Shown here: piece after piece, positions 16,502 through 24,853 of the stretch | Layout of the letters: the number at the start of each line of letters is the position of its first letter | How positions within the stretch are numbered: the first letter of the stretch is position 1 | Source: a virus | Strand: one strand, 5' to 3' | Length of the DNA stretch: 35,665 nucleotides | IMG/VR virus record: IMGVR_UViG_3300050026_000677 | Location: 1 to 35,665 of that record | The notes under the pieces: model-generated | Told to the model about the DNA's origin: nothing | The model's database searches: none | What the model saw: the letters and a program-made list of their open reading frames with translations, nothing else | Made by a program: the position numbers and the translations under genes

Positions 16502-17251
16502 TTAGTTTGACTGGAACGCCAGCGCAGAGGAACTATACCCCATCGAACTATTTTGGGTGACAGACATCTGATACGTGCCTGCACTCACATTCAGGGCATC
16601 ATTGCCAACTCCGTTAGTGTTGGAAAAGGCGGGTCCTGGCAAAAAAATGTCAAATGGGTTAGTCCATCCCGTACCAGTGACAGTCTGTGTACTGTAATGC
16701 TGATAGTCTGTGTCTATCGCAGTGACAATCAGATCTTTAGCCCCTGTCGTCGTCACGGGTGGGCTAGACGCAGTTAAGCTAGCTGCCACATTTGCCGCCG
16801 AAGCACACGCCCCATCCAGGGTCCAGGTGCCCCCATGATACTCCGCATATGCTACGTACCCTGGATAATTGCTCGATGTAGTAACCGTGATCGTAGTAGC
16901 CCCACCAGTAAGATTTAAGTTGTACGCAATGTCCGACATTCCGTCCTGCGCAATAGAAGCCGCCGCACAGGCCCCATTCGCAGTCCATGTGCCACCACCC
17001 GAAACAGAGCTAATATACGTTGTATGATCGCCTGTCGTAGCTAAGACGACGCCCAGATTACCGGCCGTCGTTGAGGCTACGGTTATGGTGCAGGTGGCTA
17101 ACACGCAAACAGAACTAGTTGGACTGACACGCTGGATATTACTGATTGTAACCCCTGCGGCACTGGTCCTATGCCGTGCCGTGATCACCTCAGTCCCTTG
17201 AGACAATAACAGAGCGGTGGTCACAGCCGCTAAATAGAGTAAACGTCCCAT
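16502..17251 (-). CDS. Secreted beta-rich protein (249 residues)
   Basis: The N-terminus MGRLLYLAAVTTALLLSQGT is a hydrophobic export signal. Two similar halves are visible: GGGTWTANGACAAASIAQDG and GGTWTLDGACASAANVAASL share a 'GGTWT-x-(N/D)GACA(S/A)AA' motif, so the domain contains an internal duplication. Between them lies an ITVTTSSNYPGYVAYAEYHG strand region. It sits 18 and 12 bases from its secreted neighbours. It is probably part of the same fibre or adhesin set; no named family. Confidence 0.65.
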   Translation of the reverse strand: MGRLLYLAAVTTALLLSQGTEVITARHRTSAAGVTISNIQRVSPTSSVCVLATCTITVASTTAGNLGVVLATTGDHTTYISSVSGGGTWTANGACAAASIAQDGMSDIAYNLNLTGGATTITVTTSSNYPGYVAYAEYHGGTWTLDGACASAANVAASLTASSPPVTTTGAKDLIVTAIDTDYQHYSTQTVTGTGWTNPFDIFLPGPAFSNTNGVGNDALNVSAGTYQMSVTQNSSMGYSSSALAFQSN

Positions 17252-17268
17252 TCTCTTCTCCTAGTAAG

Positions 17269-20235
17269 CTAGTAAGGCTGATAAGTGTACTCGATCAGCA
17301 GGGCAATGCTTTTCGCATTTCCAACGGTGGACATTCCTGGATCAATGCCGGTTCCGGTAGTCCAGGCCGATGTGCTGATTGTTCCGGTGGAGCTGTAAGC
17401 GTAGCTGTTCCCACAGGTCACGGTGCCGGTAAGGATGGCCGTGCCTGTACCAGCCGAGCCAAAGGTGGGAGTCAGCACTGTCGTATTGCTTGCCGCGTCG
17501 CTCCTGCATTTTACAGCCGTGATCGTCCGAGTCGCGCCGGAGTCGTTGTAGCAGGTGTTGTTGACAATCGCATCGTCGCCGGATGTCATGGCAAAGGATG
17601 TTCCCGACCCTCCCCACGCCTCCGTGCATTGGCCGTGCAGGACAGGGAGATCGGCTAGGGCAATTGCACGAGCACTCACCACATGACTTGCGTTTTGCGC
17701 CAGGAAATAAGTAGCCGCTCCGGTAGCGGATAGATCCTCGTTCGTGCCACCGTAGGCCAGGGGGGCCATACTCAAGGTAGCAAGCGATCCAAGGCCCGAG
17801 ACGTTGCCAGCAGCTAGAACCCCCGTCAGATTGCCGCTTAACTGCCAAACCGTGTCAGTGTCCGAGTATAAGGCTACCTTGGCCCACTGGCCCGCCGTAG
17901 AGGCCGATCCGTATAACTGGTGAAGCGTCGTACCCGACCCCGTGAACGTGACTGTTCCTGATCCGGTCTGTTCCACGATGACGTTGAACCCTGCACCTAA
18001 CCCAGTGGGTACCGTGACTGTACAGACGGCAGAAAACTGAATCACGGAAGCGTTGTCGGCAGCCAACAGCGTGTAACTCCCAGTACCGCAGGAGTTCTGC
18101 TCTACGGCGTAGGTAATCGGAACCTCAACACTCACGCTGGAAGCAGAAACTTGAAGCGCCGCATTCTGATATCCCGCTTGAGCAGCCGGAGTAGATCCGT
18201 TGAAGTTGGGGTTAGAGACAGAAGATCCGTTGACGTTGACTGATGTGCCGCCTCCGCTTGCCGTCCCGCACGCGAAGGCATGGGTGCTGTTATTCCACTG
18301 CAACATGTCTGTGGAACCGCTGCAACCGTTCGTCCCTCCGGTCGGGAGCGCTTTAAACGCCGGGTCAGCACCAGTCGTTCCATACAGCAGTGCGTCAGCG
18401 CTTGGAACGGTGATCGCATTGGGCGCTGAGGTCGTGTTGCCTGCGTAGAGCGCGTGAGCGGTAGGGGAGCTAACCAAGGTGAACGGCGCCGTTTCCCATG
18501 CCAACTGATGACATAGAGCAGGTGAGCCGGTCGTATAAGTTCCACACGTCGCGGAGCCGGTATCGTACAGGACTTGGTTAGCCGTGCCGTTCGTGGTAGG
18601 CAGCATGTATAGAATTTGCGTTGCCGCCGCCACATCCGATACTGCGAAGCCCGCCCCGCCAGAGGTAACGCCCTTAAACTCTATGGAACCCGATAATCCC
18701 TGTCCGTTCCCATCCGTTGAGAACTTCTGCCACGTCGGGGTAGTCGCGGAGCAATAGTAGATGTTCAGGCCGACCGAATCCCAGTACATTGCGAGGTTAC
18801 TGGAGGTCGGGACCGCGCAGGCCGCCGATGGCGCGCCGGAGCCGGTGGTCATTACGAGGTATCCAGATCCCCCCGAACCGTTGGACGCCGCCGTAATACG
18901 CCCTTGAGCGTCCACGGTCAGGTTGGTGTTCGTGTAGGAATTCGGACTGACCGCGGTGTTTGGTAGGTCCGCTGCGATCAACGCCGAGGATGAAATCACG
19001 TGCGAAGCATTCTCGTGCAGGACCTGCGCGCCGGTCGTGTTGACCGCCCCGCCCGCAGCGGAGAGGTCTACCCCCGTGCCACCGCCCGCAAGGGGAATCG
19101 TGGGAAGGTCCCCTGTGGCAATTGCCCGAAAAGCCGGAGCGGTGGTAGTGGCAAAGAGAGCTTGCGTAGTCGTGGTAGATGCGGAGGTGGATGTGGGCGC
19201 GTTTCCTGCCCCACCGCCCAGCACCACGCCATACTGCGTGAGCGCTCCAGAGCTGGCCCAGGTTGTGCCGCTGTTAAAATACGGGACGCCGCCGCTAGTG
19301 CCTGCCACGGTAAAAGCCGGCGTGCTGGTCCCATTGGCCACGGAGATAAGACCCCCGGTAAAACTAACGCTCGTGACTGTGCCACCGCCTCCCGGCGTGG
19401 CGCACGTGCCATCGCTCTTGAGATAGCCAGAGCAAGAACCGCTCCCGAACAGGCCAATGATAGTGGATGAAGTTGCCGGAGAACCCCAGGACGTGTCAGA
19501 GGCCCATGTAACGATGCCGGCGCTGGAGGGCCACGTCATACTGCCGCCGCCTGCATATTGCGGAATGTTCAACGTGGTTCCGTTCCACGTGGCTGCTCCT
19601 GAAGACCCTATGGTGGTCAGCGTGATGGCGGCCGGGAACGTGCTCGGGTATCCGCTTAGACCGGAGATGGTGGAATAGTTAACCAGAGCACTTTGAAAGG
19701 CCGCTGGAGAGTTGCTCTGCCACGTACCAGCCCAGTTACCGGAGTTCGTCGGCGGAAAGGTGGATGGATAACCTGTTAAGCCTGAGATCGTCGAGTAGTT
19801 GGTAAGCGCGAGTTGGAAATACGACGGCGCGTGGCTCTGCCAGGTACCTGCCCAGTCTCCGCTATTGGTCGGAGGGAATGTACTTGGATACCCCGTCAAC
19901 CCAGCGATGGTCGAATAGTTGGTCAGGACACCCGTAACGTCACCGAGCGCGAGCGCTACCGCTCCGGTCCGGGTATTGAACGATGCGACGCCCGAGACGC
20001 CCGATTGCCCAACGTTCGCCCAGTCGGCGGCGAGAGCACAGGTAAGCGCGTTGCCGCATACCCATACCGCCTTGTTACTGTCCATGCAGAGGGAACGGTA
20101 GGCGCCGAACGTGTTACCAGGCGTACCGACGCAGGCGAGAACGGAACCGCCGCCGCCTGGTGGCGGCGTAATCTGCGCGTCTAGTACGAACGCAGCGGCG
20201 AACAGCAGTAGCGATAGTTTCAAAGCGATCTTCAT
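17269..20235 (-). CDS. Long tail-fibre protein with signal peptide and 40-residue repeats
   Basis: This is a 988-residue protein. I use the ATG at 20235 (MKIALKLSLLLFAAAFVLDA then QITPPP) because GAGGT lies 9 bases upstream; an ATG at 20244 overlaps the previous stop. A signal peptide with a likely cleavage at LDA|Q is followed by VASFNTRTGAVALALGDVTG, a motif well known from phage tail fibres. Then come 2.5 copies of an exact 40-residue repeat (NYSTI(A/S)GLTGYPSTFPPTNS...). Later parts carry LTVDAQGRITAAS and 'AGGGTGVDLSAAGGA' / 'YGGTNEDLSATGA' segments typical of repetitive fibre shafts. The C-terminus (GQCTEAWGGSGTSFAMTSGD ...) may be the tip. It probably binds the host surface. Confidence 0.75.
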   Translation of the reverse strand: MKIALKLSLLLFAAAFVLDAQITPPPGGGGSVLACVGTPGNTFGAYRSLCMDSNKAVWVCGNALTCALAADWANVGQSGVSGVASFNTRTGAVALALGDVTGVLTNYSTIAGLTGYPSTFPPTNSGDWAGTWQSHAPSYFQLALTNYSTISGLTGYPSTFPPTNSGNWAGTWQSNSPAAFQSALVNYSTISGLSGYPSTFPAAITLTTIGSSGAATWNGTTLNIPQYAGGGSMTWPSSAGIVTWASDTSWGSPATSSTIIGLFGSGSCSGYLKSDGTCATPGGGGTVTSVSFTGGLISVANGTSTPAFTVAGTSGGVPYFNSGTTWASSGALTQYGVVLGGGAGNAPTSTSASTTTTQALFATTTAPAFRAIATGDLPTIPLAGGGTGVDLSAAGGAVNTTGAQVLHENASHVISSSALIAADLPNTAVSPNSYTNTNLTVDAQGRITAASNGSGGSGYLVMTTGSGAPSAACAVPTSSNLAMYWDSVGLNIYYCSATTPTWQKFSTDGNGQGLSGSIEFKGVTSGGAGFAVSDVAAATQILYMLPTTNGTANQVLYDTGSATCGTYTTGSPALCHQLAWETAPFTLVSSPTAHALYAGNTTSAPNAITVPSADALLYGTTGADPAFKALPTGGTNGCSGSTDMLQWNNSTHAFACGTASGGGTSVNVNGSSVSNPNFNGSTPAAQAGYQNAALQVSASSVSVEVPITYAVEQNSCGTGSYTLLAADNASVIQFSAVCTVTVPTGLGAGFNVIVEQTGSGTVTFTGSGTTLHQLYGSASTAGQWAKVALYSDTDTVWQLSGNLTGVLAAGNVSGLGSLATLSMAPLAYGGTNEDLSATGAATYFLAQNASHVVSARAIALADLPVLHGQCTEAWGGSGTSFAMTSGDDAIVNNTCYNDSGATRTITAVKCRSDAASNTTVLTPTFGSAGTGTAILTGTVTCGNSYAYSSTGTISTSAWTTGTGIDPGMSTVGNAKSIALLIEYTYQPY
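19624..19920 (-). repeat. In-gene tandem repeat, 120-bp period
   Basis: Units begin at 19920, 19800 and 19680 and encode NYSTIAGLTGYPSTFPPTNS and variants; the third is cut short after about 19 residues. The DNA copies differ at many third positions, so the repeat is old and held at the protein level. Confidence 0.8.
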
Positions 20236-20240
20236 AATGC

Positions 20241-20486
20241 TCATACCTCGGGCGGGGATACCTCCCGCGAACTGGCCCACTTCATATCACGGGCTTTGCC
20301 TTTCAGAAAGTTGATCTGGAGCGATCCGGTGTAGGTGAGGCGGTCAATCACCGTCAAGACCTCGGCCATGGACGAAGCCGGGAAGCGGACCTCTACCTGG
20401 GTTTTGGCCGAAGGGACGGCGTTCGGCAGGGAGGAAAGGGACGAGCCGTTGAAAAGACTAGGAGCGGGACTTCGCCCTTCGGCCAC
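20241..20486 (-). CDS. Unknown small protein (about 81 residues)
   Basis: The convincing part is the C-terminal half: TQVEVRFPASSMAEVLTVID then RLTYTGSLQINFLKGKARDM, an alpha/beta fold-like segment. I suggest the GTG at 20486, which has AAGGAAGGCGG upstream and overlaps the preceding small gene by 29 bases; the longer reading from 20612 is out of frame with the better gene there. Its stop overlaps an ATG at 20244 of the fibre gene. No family is recognised, and the start is uncertain. Confidence 0.5.
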   Translation of the reverse strand: MAEGRSPAPSLFNGSSLSSLPNAVPSAKTQVEVRFPASSMAEVLTVIDRLTYTGSLQINFLKGKARDMKWASSREVSPPEV

Positions 20487-20622
20487 GCGAACCGCCTTCC
20501 TTACGCTTTTCCGAAAGCATGATCGCGACCGCCTGCTTCCTGGAGCGTACCTTCGGACCGCGTTTCGATCCGCTGTGCAGACGACCCGCCTTCCATTCAT
20601 GCATCGTTTCACTGGAAGGCAT
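20458..20622 (-). CDS. Small basic protein, DUF6496-like (54 residues)
   Basis: The ATG at 20622 has a strong GGAGG at correct spacing. The product reads MPSSETMHEWKAGRLHSGSK and then RGPKVRSRKQAVAIMLSEKR, ending in a basic KEGGSRGRRAKSRS tail. The pattern M-x-E-(F/W)-K-x-G-x-L-x-SGSK-x-GPKV-x-x-(R)KQA-A-I-A-SE is one I know from short phage and bacterial proteins grouped as DUF6496; their function is unknown. It is the gene just after the membrane protein (2 nt gap). Confidence 0.75.
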   Translation of the reverse strand: MPSSETMHEWKAGRLHSGSKRGPKVRSRKQAVAIMLSEKRKEGGSRGRRAKSRS

Positions 20623-20624
20623 GG

Positions 20625-20834
20625 TTACCTCCGAAACAACGGAACACTACCGCTATACCCCGGTCCGGCAAGGCCGAACAGGAAGTAGATCAGCCATATG
20701 CAAACCACTACGATCACGACCACGCGAATCACGCGGGCGATAACCGGGTCCATCGGGATCTGCGATACGGCCCACAGGATCAGGCCGACGATCACCAGAA
20801 CCACGATAATCTGAATCAGAAATATCGGGAACAT
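20625..20834 (-). CDS. Two-helix membrane protein, Thivi_2564-like
   Basis: This 69-residue protein has two transmembrane segments: about 4-24 (IFLIQIIVVLVIVGLILWAV) and about 36-56 (VIRVVVIVVVCIWLIYFLFG). They are joined by SQIPMDPVIARV. The 'IPMD...I..i...vvvivv..Wll..FG' pattern is that of the small Thivi_2564 family of membrane proteins found in bacteria and phages. AGAGAGG precedes the ATG. It lies between the portal and the DUF6496-like gene. Its role is unknown; a holin-type function cannot be excluded but a better candidate exists at 24.5 kb. Confidence 0.7.
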   Translation of the reverse strand: MFPIFLIQIIVVLVIVGLILWAVSQIPMDPVIARVIRVVVIVVVCIWLIYFLFGLAGPGYSGSVPLFRR

Positions 20835-20855
20835 CGAAAACCTCTCTTTCTCTTT

Positions 20856-23075
20856 CTACTTCGCTGAAGTACGTACTACCGAATCCGTCCCGCCGCGCTT
20901 CGTCTCCATCACCGGGGCGGACTGGAATGTCTCGGGCCGGCCACGGCCGCCTCCCTTACCGCCTCCCTTACCGCCGCCGCCGCGTTGGCCGCCGCCCATT
21001 GCAGACGCCACCCGCGCCTGGATTTCAAGCTGCGCAATCCATTTTTCGATCTCGTTGCGCGCCTCGCGCATCTCACCCGTTTCAGGATCTTTGACCATGC
21101 ACGGTCCGAAGTTCTTCACATCGAACAGTTCCGCTTGCGTCCACCAGGAAAGCGGGAAGCCGACCTTCATCAGTTGCAGCATGAAGAGTTTCCGCGTCGT
21201 GCTGTTCAACTCGTGAAGCGAATAAGGGGTGACCGAAAAACTGAAATTGTTCTTGTGCCAGCGGGCGCGCTCGAACGAACGGGTTCCTAGATCCGGCATC
21301 CGGAAGCCGCCGTGCTGGTCGATCGACCAGGAGCCGTCCGGACCTTCACGCATCTCGACCGGATTACCGCTGTTCGGATCTTTTGCGAGAGGAACGAGCG
21401 TTCCGGGTTCGTAGTCGAAGTCTTCTTCGGTTACGCCTTCCGGCCCGAGCATCCGCATCCGTCGTTTGGCGGTGGCGAACTGGAACCAGTCGGACTTCCA
21501 CATTTCGCCCGCCATCCGGATACCTTCCTCCATGTTGCGGGATTGGTCTTTTACGAGCGGACCCATCGCCTCGAGGAGTCGTTCGGTATTGTCGCCTGAA
21601 GGGATCTGGCGGGCGCGGGCGAGCGCCGATACATCAGCCACACCCATCTGCTCTTTCATCAACGCGGGGAGGATTTGCGCGGCGACCTGAATGATCTCCG
21701 GGCCGACCTGGTATTGCTGATATGGGAATACCGGCGCGAACTGCGAACCGGGAGGGTTCAGGCTCATGTCGAGTCCGGTGCGGAGGCCGGGGATACGCGG
21801 GTTCATCGTCTGTAAGAGCGATACGGCGGTAGAACCACGGTCGAAGAAGGCGGGAGGGTTCAGCGACAGGTTCATCTTGTCGTTGATGCCTCTCCAGAGT
21901 TCAATGATTACCTTTTCGAGCGATTGGCCGTAGCGCGTGACCGGGAACCCGAGGAAGTTCCACGCCCAGTCGTCGGCGCGGAATTGCACAGCCGGAACGC
22001 GGCCGTCCCAGCGGTAGGATGATTGGTGCTCCGGAGCGGGATTTACGATACAGGAGTCGGTCGCGATTATGAGACGCCTGTTCGGATATATCAGGCAGTC
22101 CTCGCGCTTCGCGATCCGGGTTTCCTGCTTACCGCCCGAGAGCTGGCGGCCCGTCGCGATCTCCTGGCCTACGAACGGAACCTCGTAACTCCACGATGTA
22201 CCCCACTGGCCATCGGGACCCATGATCTGAAGCGGGTGACCTGTTTCGTTCACCGAATCGTCGTCCACGTAGATGTAGTAGACATCGGTCGTATCCCACG
22301 TGGAAGCCTCTTCCGGTTGGCGAACACCCTGCGAGAAACGTTTCAGGACGGCGGAGGCAAACTTGACCGCCTGCGCGATCACCATGCCCTTGCCTTGCGT
22401 GGTGACGCGATTCGGTTTTACGGCGTCCCGCTGTAACGGGAACATCCGCCATACCTGATGGATCGGCATCTTCTTCCGCATCGCCACGGCGTAAGCGCCT
22501 TGCAGCGATAGGGAAGGAGGGAGGCCGAGCGGGATCACGTCGAGCGGACCGTAGGCGTCCCATACGAGGTCGCCGTCGCCGTGGTTGTAGAAGTTTGGGT
22601 CGTACCGCGGGCCGATGTAACCTGTCCCGCCGACCGACGCCCACTGCCACGCTTTACGAAGCATCCGGTCGGCGAACGTCATGTTCTGCCAGGCCATGAA
22701 TCCTTTGTTCAGGATTTGGTTTTGCTCACGGTACTGTTCCGATTCGGCCTTGAAGGCGGGGATAATACGAAGGTTCGTTTGGGCGGCGACGATCTCGCGG
22801 GTATTACGGAGCGTCTGTTCGGTCTTGACGTTTGAGAGGGACTGGACATCGGTTACCAGGAAATCGCCGTTTACAAGGTCCATCCCGTCCGAAATGTACT
22901 TGTAGGCCGGCTGCAAGCGGAGGTAAGAGCGTCCGTCCGCCAGCATGGATTGAGACCAGGCGAAGAGTTCGTCAGGCGAACAGGCATCCCAGCGGGACTG
23001 AGAGCGGTTGTAAACAAAGGGGGGAGGGCAGAGGTAGGCGGTGTCAATAGGGGAATAGCCGGGATGCCTGTTCAT
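20856..23075 (-). CDS. Portal protein
   Basis: This 739-residue protein starts at the ATG at 23075 (a GTG one codon earlier is also open). It is long, as in podoviral portals. Visible portal-like features are helical wing and stem segments (REQNQILNKGFMAWQNMTFA; LEKVIIELWRGINDKMNLSL) and a central 'GIGYI..RYDP' equivalent (WASVGGTGYIGPRYDPNFYN). A Gly-rich, basic C-terminal tail (GGGQRGGGGKGGGKGGGRGR) probably lies in the capsid lumen. The genes for terminase and capsid are nearby in the expected polarity. It forms the DNA entry channel at one capsid vertex. Assignment rests on length, context and pattern. Confidence 0.75.
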   Translation of the reverse strand: MNRHPGYSPIDTAYLCPPPFVYNRSQSRWDACSPDELFAWSQSMLADGRSYLRLQPAYKYISDGMDLVNGDFLVTDVQSLSNVKTEQTLRNTREIVAAQTNLRIIPAFKAESEQYREQNQILNKGFMAWQNMTFADRMLRKAWQWASVGGTGYIGPRYDPNFYNHGDGDLVWDAYGPLDVIPLGLPPSLSLQGAYAVAMRKKMPIHQVWRMFPLQRDAVKPNRVTTQGKGMVIAQAVKFASAVLKRFSQGVRQPEEASTWDTTDVYYIYVDDDSVNETGHPLQIMGPDGQWGTSWSYEVPFVGQEIATGRQLSGGKQETRIAKREDCLIYPNRRLIIATDSCIVNPAPEHQSSYRWDGRVPAVQFRADDWAWNFLGFPVTRYGQSLEKVIIELWRGINDKMNLSLNPPAFFDRGSTAVSLLQTMNPRIPGLRTGLDMSLNPPGSQFAPVFPYQQYQVGPEIIQVAAQILPALMKEQMGVADVSALARARQIPSGDNTERLLEAMGPLVKDQSRNMEEGIRMAGEMWKSDWFQFATAKRRMRMLGPEGVTEEDFDYEPGTLVPLAKDPNSGNPVEMREGPDGSWSIDQHGGFRMPDLGTRSFERARWHKNNFSFSVTPYSLHELNSTTRKLFMLQLMKVGFPLSWWTQAELFDVKNFGPCMVKDPETGEMREARNEIEKWIAQLEIQARVASAMGGGQRGGGGKGGGKGGGRGRPETFQSAPVMETKRGGTDSVVRTSAK

Positions 23076-23084
23076 CACCCCCTA

Positions 23085-23423
23085 CTATACGCCTATAAAG
23101 GTCCAAAGCGGAACGGTCGCGTCCGGTATGCCCGCCCAGGACTTGACGTTGGTGAGGTAGGCGTCGGTCGGGTTGCCATCCGACGCCGGCGCCCAGATCG
23201 AGATCAGTTGTGTGAGCGAATCGCCTTTCGCAATGTGGAGAGCAACCACGTGAGCGGCGCCGGCAACGCCTTCCGCGCGGGTGTTCGGACGCCAATAGCC
23301 GTTATGAATAACCGGGTTAGCGAGCCACGGGGCGGCGCGGAGGTTACCGGGGTTCAACCATGCCTCGTTCATCCCTTCCTGGCGGAAGATCGCGTTTACC
23401 AGACGTTCGAGAAGGTCGTTCAT
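23085..23423 (-). CDS. Lysozyme-like peptidoglycan hydrolase (112 residues)
   Basis: The ATG at 23423 starts a compact domain: MNDLLERLVNAIFRQEGMNE with Glu16 as a likely catalytic acid, then NPGNLR at 24-29, EGVAGAAHVVALHIAKG at 51-67 and WAPASDGNPTDAYLTNV at 77-93. This order (E-G, NPGNLR, 'a.G..A', 'i..WAP..dgN.t..Y...V') is characteristic of a lysozyme-like family found in phages as virion murein hydrolases or endolysins. There is no signal peptide or membrane anchor, so export would need a holin or delivery with the virion. It is six bases from the portal gene, which slightly favours a virion-associated enzyme. Confidence 0.65.
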   Translation of the reverse strand: MNDLLERLVNAIFRQEGMNEAWLNPGNLRAAPWLANPVIHNGYWRPNTRAEGVAGAAHVVALHIAKGDSLTQLISIWAPASDGNPTDAYLTNVKSWAGIPDATVPLWTFIGV

Positions 23424-23427
23424 TTCA

Positions 23428-24171
23428 TCACTTTGCCCTTTGCGACTTCCAGCCGGTATCCTCGGCGCAGAAGTCCTGCATGTTACCTTGGTTGAATTCA
23501 AGCAGTTGCGAGTGGAAGTGCGCGTCGAGCGGTTTGCCGTACCGCCGCGCGGACTTGCGGTCGCTCCTCGCCTGCATCGCGCGGCGCAGGAACGCAACGA
23601 GCGGATGCGAGCGGGACGGGCCGATCCGCGCGTTCACATCTTCACGCAACGCCTTGCGCCGCTGCTTCCAGTATTCCTCGTGCATGTAGCGGTGGTCGCG
23701 CATCCGGGAGGTAATATCCTCGTTCGCCTTCTTAATGAACCGGTTGTAGTCAGCCATCGAGTTCATTACGACCGGCTGCATACCAGGTTCCGTTTCGTAG
23801 TTGCGGCCGGGAACGTAATAGCGCTCATGCGAGCGCTTGAAATCGTCGGAGCGGGAATCCCAGTCCGGATAGGTAAGGACGGTTATGTCAGCGAACCCGC
23901 GGGCCGGACGCGCCCAAAGCTCACCGGGAAGGGAAACTCTTTGCAGCGCCGTGCCGGTACATGGTTCGAGCACCGGCGCGAGTTCCACACGCTCCTTCTC
24001 GATCAGGACCGTGCCGTCCGGCTGCGGGACCTCACGCTCTATCTCTTCGTACCGGGGAGCAGCCTGCTTGAACCCGGTACACTCGATCGAGGCGAGTGCC
24101 GTACCGCGCGAGTGGTAGAAGCGCTCGTCGTCGCGGCCACAGTCGGGACAGCGGTAGTCGATCATTGGCAT
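23428..24171 (-). CDS. Zinc-ribbon protein of unknown role (247 residues)
   Basis: The N-terminus MPMIDYRCPDCGRDDERFYH resembles the FmdB-type zinc ribbon start, with CPDC as one half of a metal site; Cys31 (SIECTG) and Cys71 (EPCTG) may supply the other ligands. The rest is charged and helical (YNRFIKKANEDITSRMRDHR; YMHEEYWKQRRKALREDVNA), with a basic C-terminal region. It lies between the lysozyme-like gene and the KTSC gene. Many phages carry such a gene near the portal; the role is unknown and could involve DNA or head assembly. Confidence 0.65.
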   Translation of the reverse strand: MPMIDYRCPDCGRDDERFYHSRGTALASIECTGFKQAAPRYEEIEREVPQPDGTVLIEKERVELAPVLEPCTGTALQRVSLPGELWARPARGFADITVLTYPDWDSRSDDFKRSHERYYVPGRNYETEPGMQPVVMNSMADYNRFIKKANEDITSRMRDHRYMHEEYWKQRRKALREDVNARIGPSRSHPLVAFLRRAMQARSDRKSARRYGKPLDAHFHSQLLEFNQGNMQDFCAEDTGWKSQRAK

Positions 24172-24203
24172 TGGGAATCAGTCCTTCGCTAAAACGGTCA
24201 TCG

Positions 24204-24220
24204 CCGAACGCGGCGTTCGG
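24204..24220 (-). other. Short perfect inverted repeat in intergenic gap
   Basis: CCGAAC and GTTCGG flank a 5-base GC loop in the 82-base gap between the KTSC and zinc-ribbon genes. No U-run follows. It may be an RNA processing or stability element. Confidence 0.3.
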
Positions 24221-24253
24221 TATGTCATGACCGGGGATTTGAACATCGTTCGT

Positions 24254-24511
24254 TCAGTACCTCCGCGCGGAACGCCGTCCGCTTCGTGTTTGTCCGTCCG
24301 CGATCTTCGTGAACGGGTATACGCTTCTTATCTTATCGTTGAAATAGTCCTGCGAGGAACCGGTTTGGAAAAGGGAATCGGCGACCGTCTGCGGCACGTT
24401 CGCGTATTGGTAGACCGCGCCGTTCGTAAACTGGATCGTGAGCATTCGGGATTCCGCGTCGTACGAACCACCGTTCAGATGGCGCGATTGGAAGGCGTGC
24501 CAGTCGTTCAT
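24254..24511 (-). CDS. KTSC-domain protein (85 residues)
   Basis: The ATG at 24511 overlaps the upstream stop as ATGA. The protein reads GGSYDAESRMLTIQFTNGAV, then YQYANVPQTVADSLFQTGSS and DYFNDKIRSVYPF. The order 'Y-D....L.i.F.nG.vY.Y..VP......l....S...YFn..Ir..Y' is the KTSC domain, found alone in phage proteins and fused to lysyl-tRNA synthetases in some bacteria; its biochemical role is not established. No ribosome site is present, so translation probably depends on the upstream holin-like gene. Confidence 0.75.
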   Translation of the reverse strand: MNDWHAFQSRHLNGGSYDAESRMLTIQFTNGAVYQYANVPQTVADSLFQTGSSQDYFNDKIRSVYPFTKIADGQTRSGRRSARRY

Positions 24512-24771
24512 TTCAATAGCGCGGATGGCGCAGCCGGCTCGGACTCGGTATGCTGTTGCGTGGTCGTGTCGGTAGACGTGGGACCGCCTCCCTGGTTGCC
24601 ATGACCGGTGATCTTCATAAGCAAAGCTCCCGCGATGCCGGACATGGTGGCGGCGATCGTCTGATAGAACTGGGCGTCCGATCTGAACCACCACTCCGCA
24701 AAGAACAGGGCCAGCGTGAAGAACATCAGCAAGCCCGTCAGCAGCACTACGATAGGGTCGAGTTTGTTCAC
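24508..24771 (-). CDS. Holin-like small membrane protein (87 residues)
   Basis: It starts with GTG at 24771 after GTAGGA. It has a strong transmembrane helix at about 7-30 (PIVVLLTGLLMFFTLALFFA) and a second, more amphipathic one at about 36-54 (YQTIAATMSGIAGALLMKIT). A polar, Thr/Gln/Glu-rich C-terminal tail follows. Size, two-helix layout and a charged tail fit a class II-type holin, but basic residues are few. A lysozyme-like gene is 1.1 kb downstream in the same transcript. Holin is an inference; a general membrane protein is the alternative. Confidence 0.55.
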   Translation of the reverse strand: MNKLDPIVVLLTGLLMFFTLALFFAEWWFRSDAQFYQTIAATMSGIAGALLMKITGHGNQGGGPTSTDTTTQQHTESEPAAPSALLK

Positions 24772-24831
24772 GGTTTCCTACCTATCTACTCTACACCGGC
24801 TTGTGTTTTGGCGCCACAGGTGTTAATCCTG

Positions 24832-24848
24832 AATATCGAAAGGATATT
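24832..24848 (+). promoter_or_regulatory. Hairpin with the ribosome site in its loop
   Basis: AATATC and GATATT pair over GAAAG; the AAAGGA of the plus-strand gene at 24854 spans the loop and stem. This could regulate its translation. Confidence 0.35.
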
Positions 24849-24853
24849 GACCA

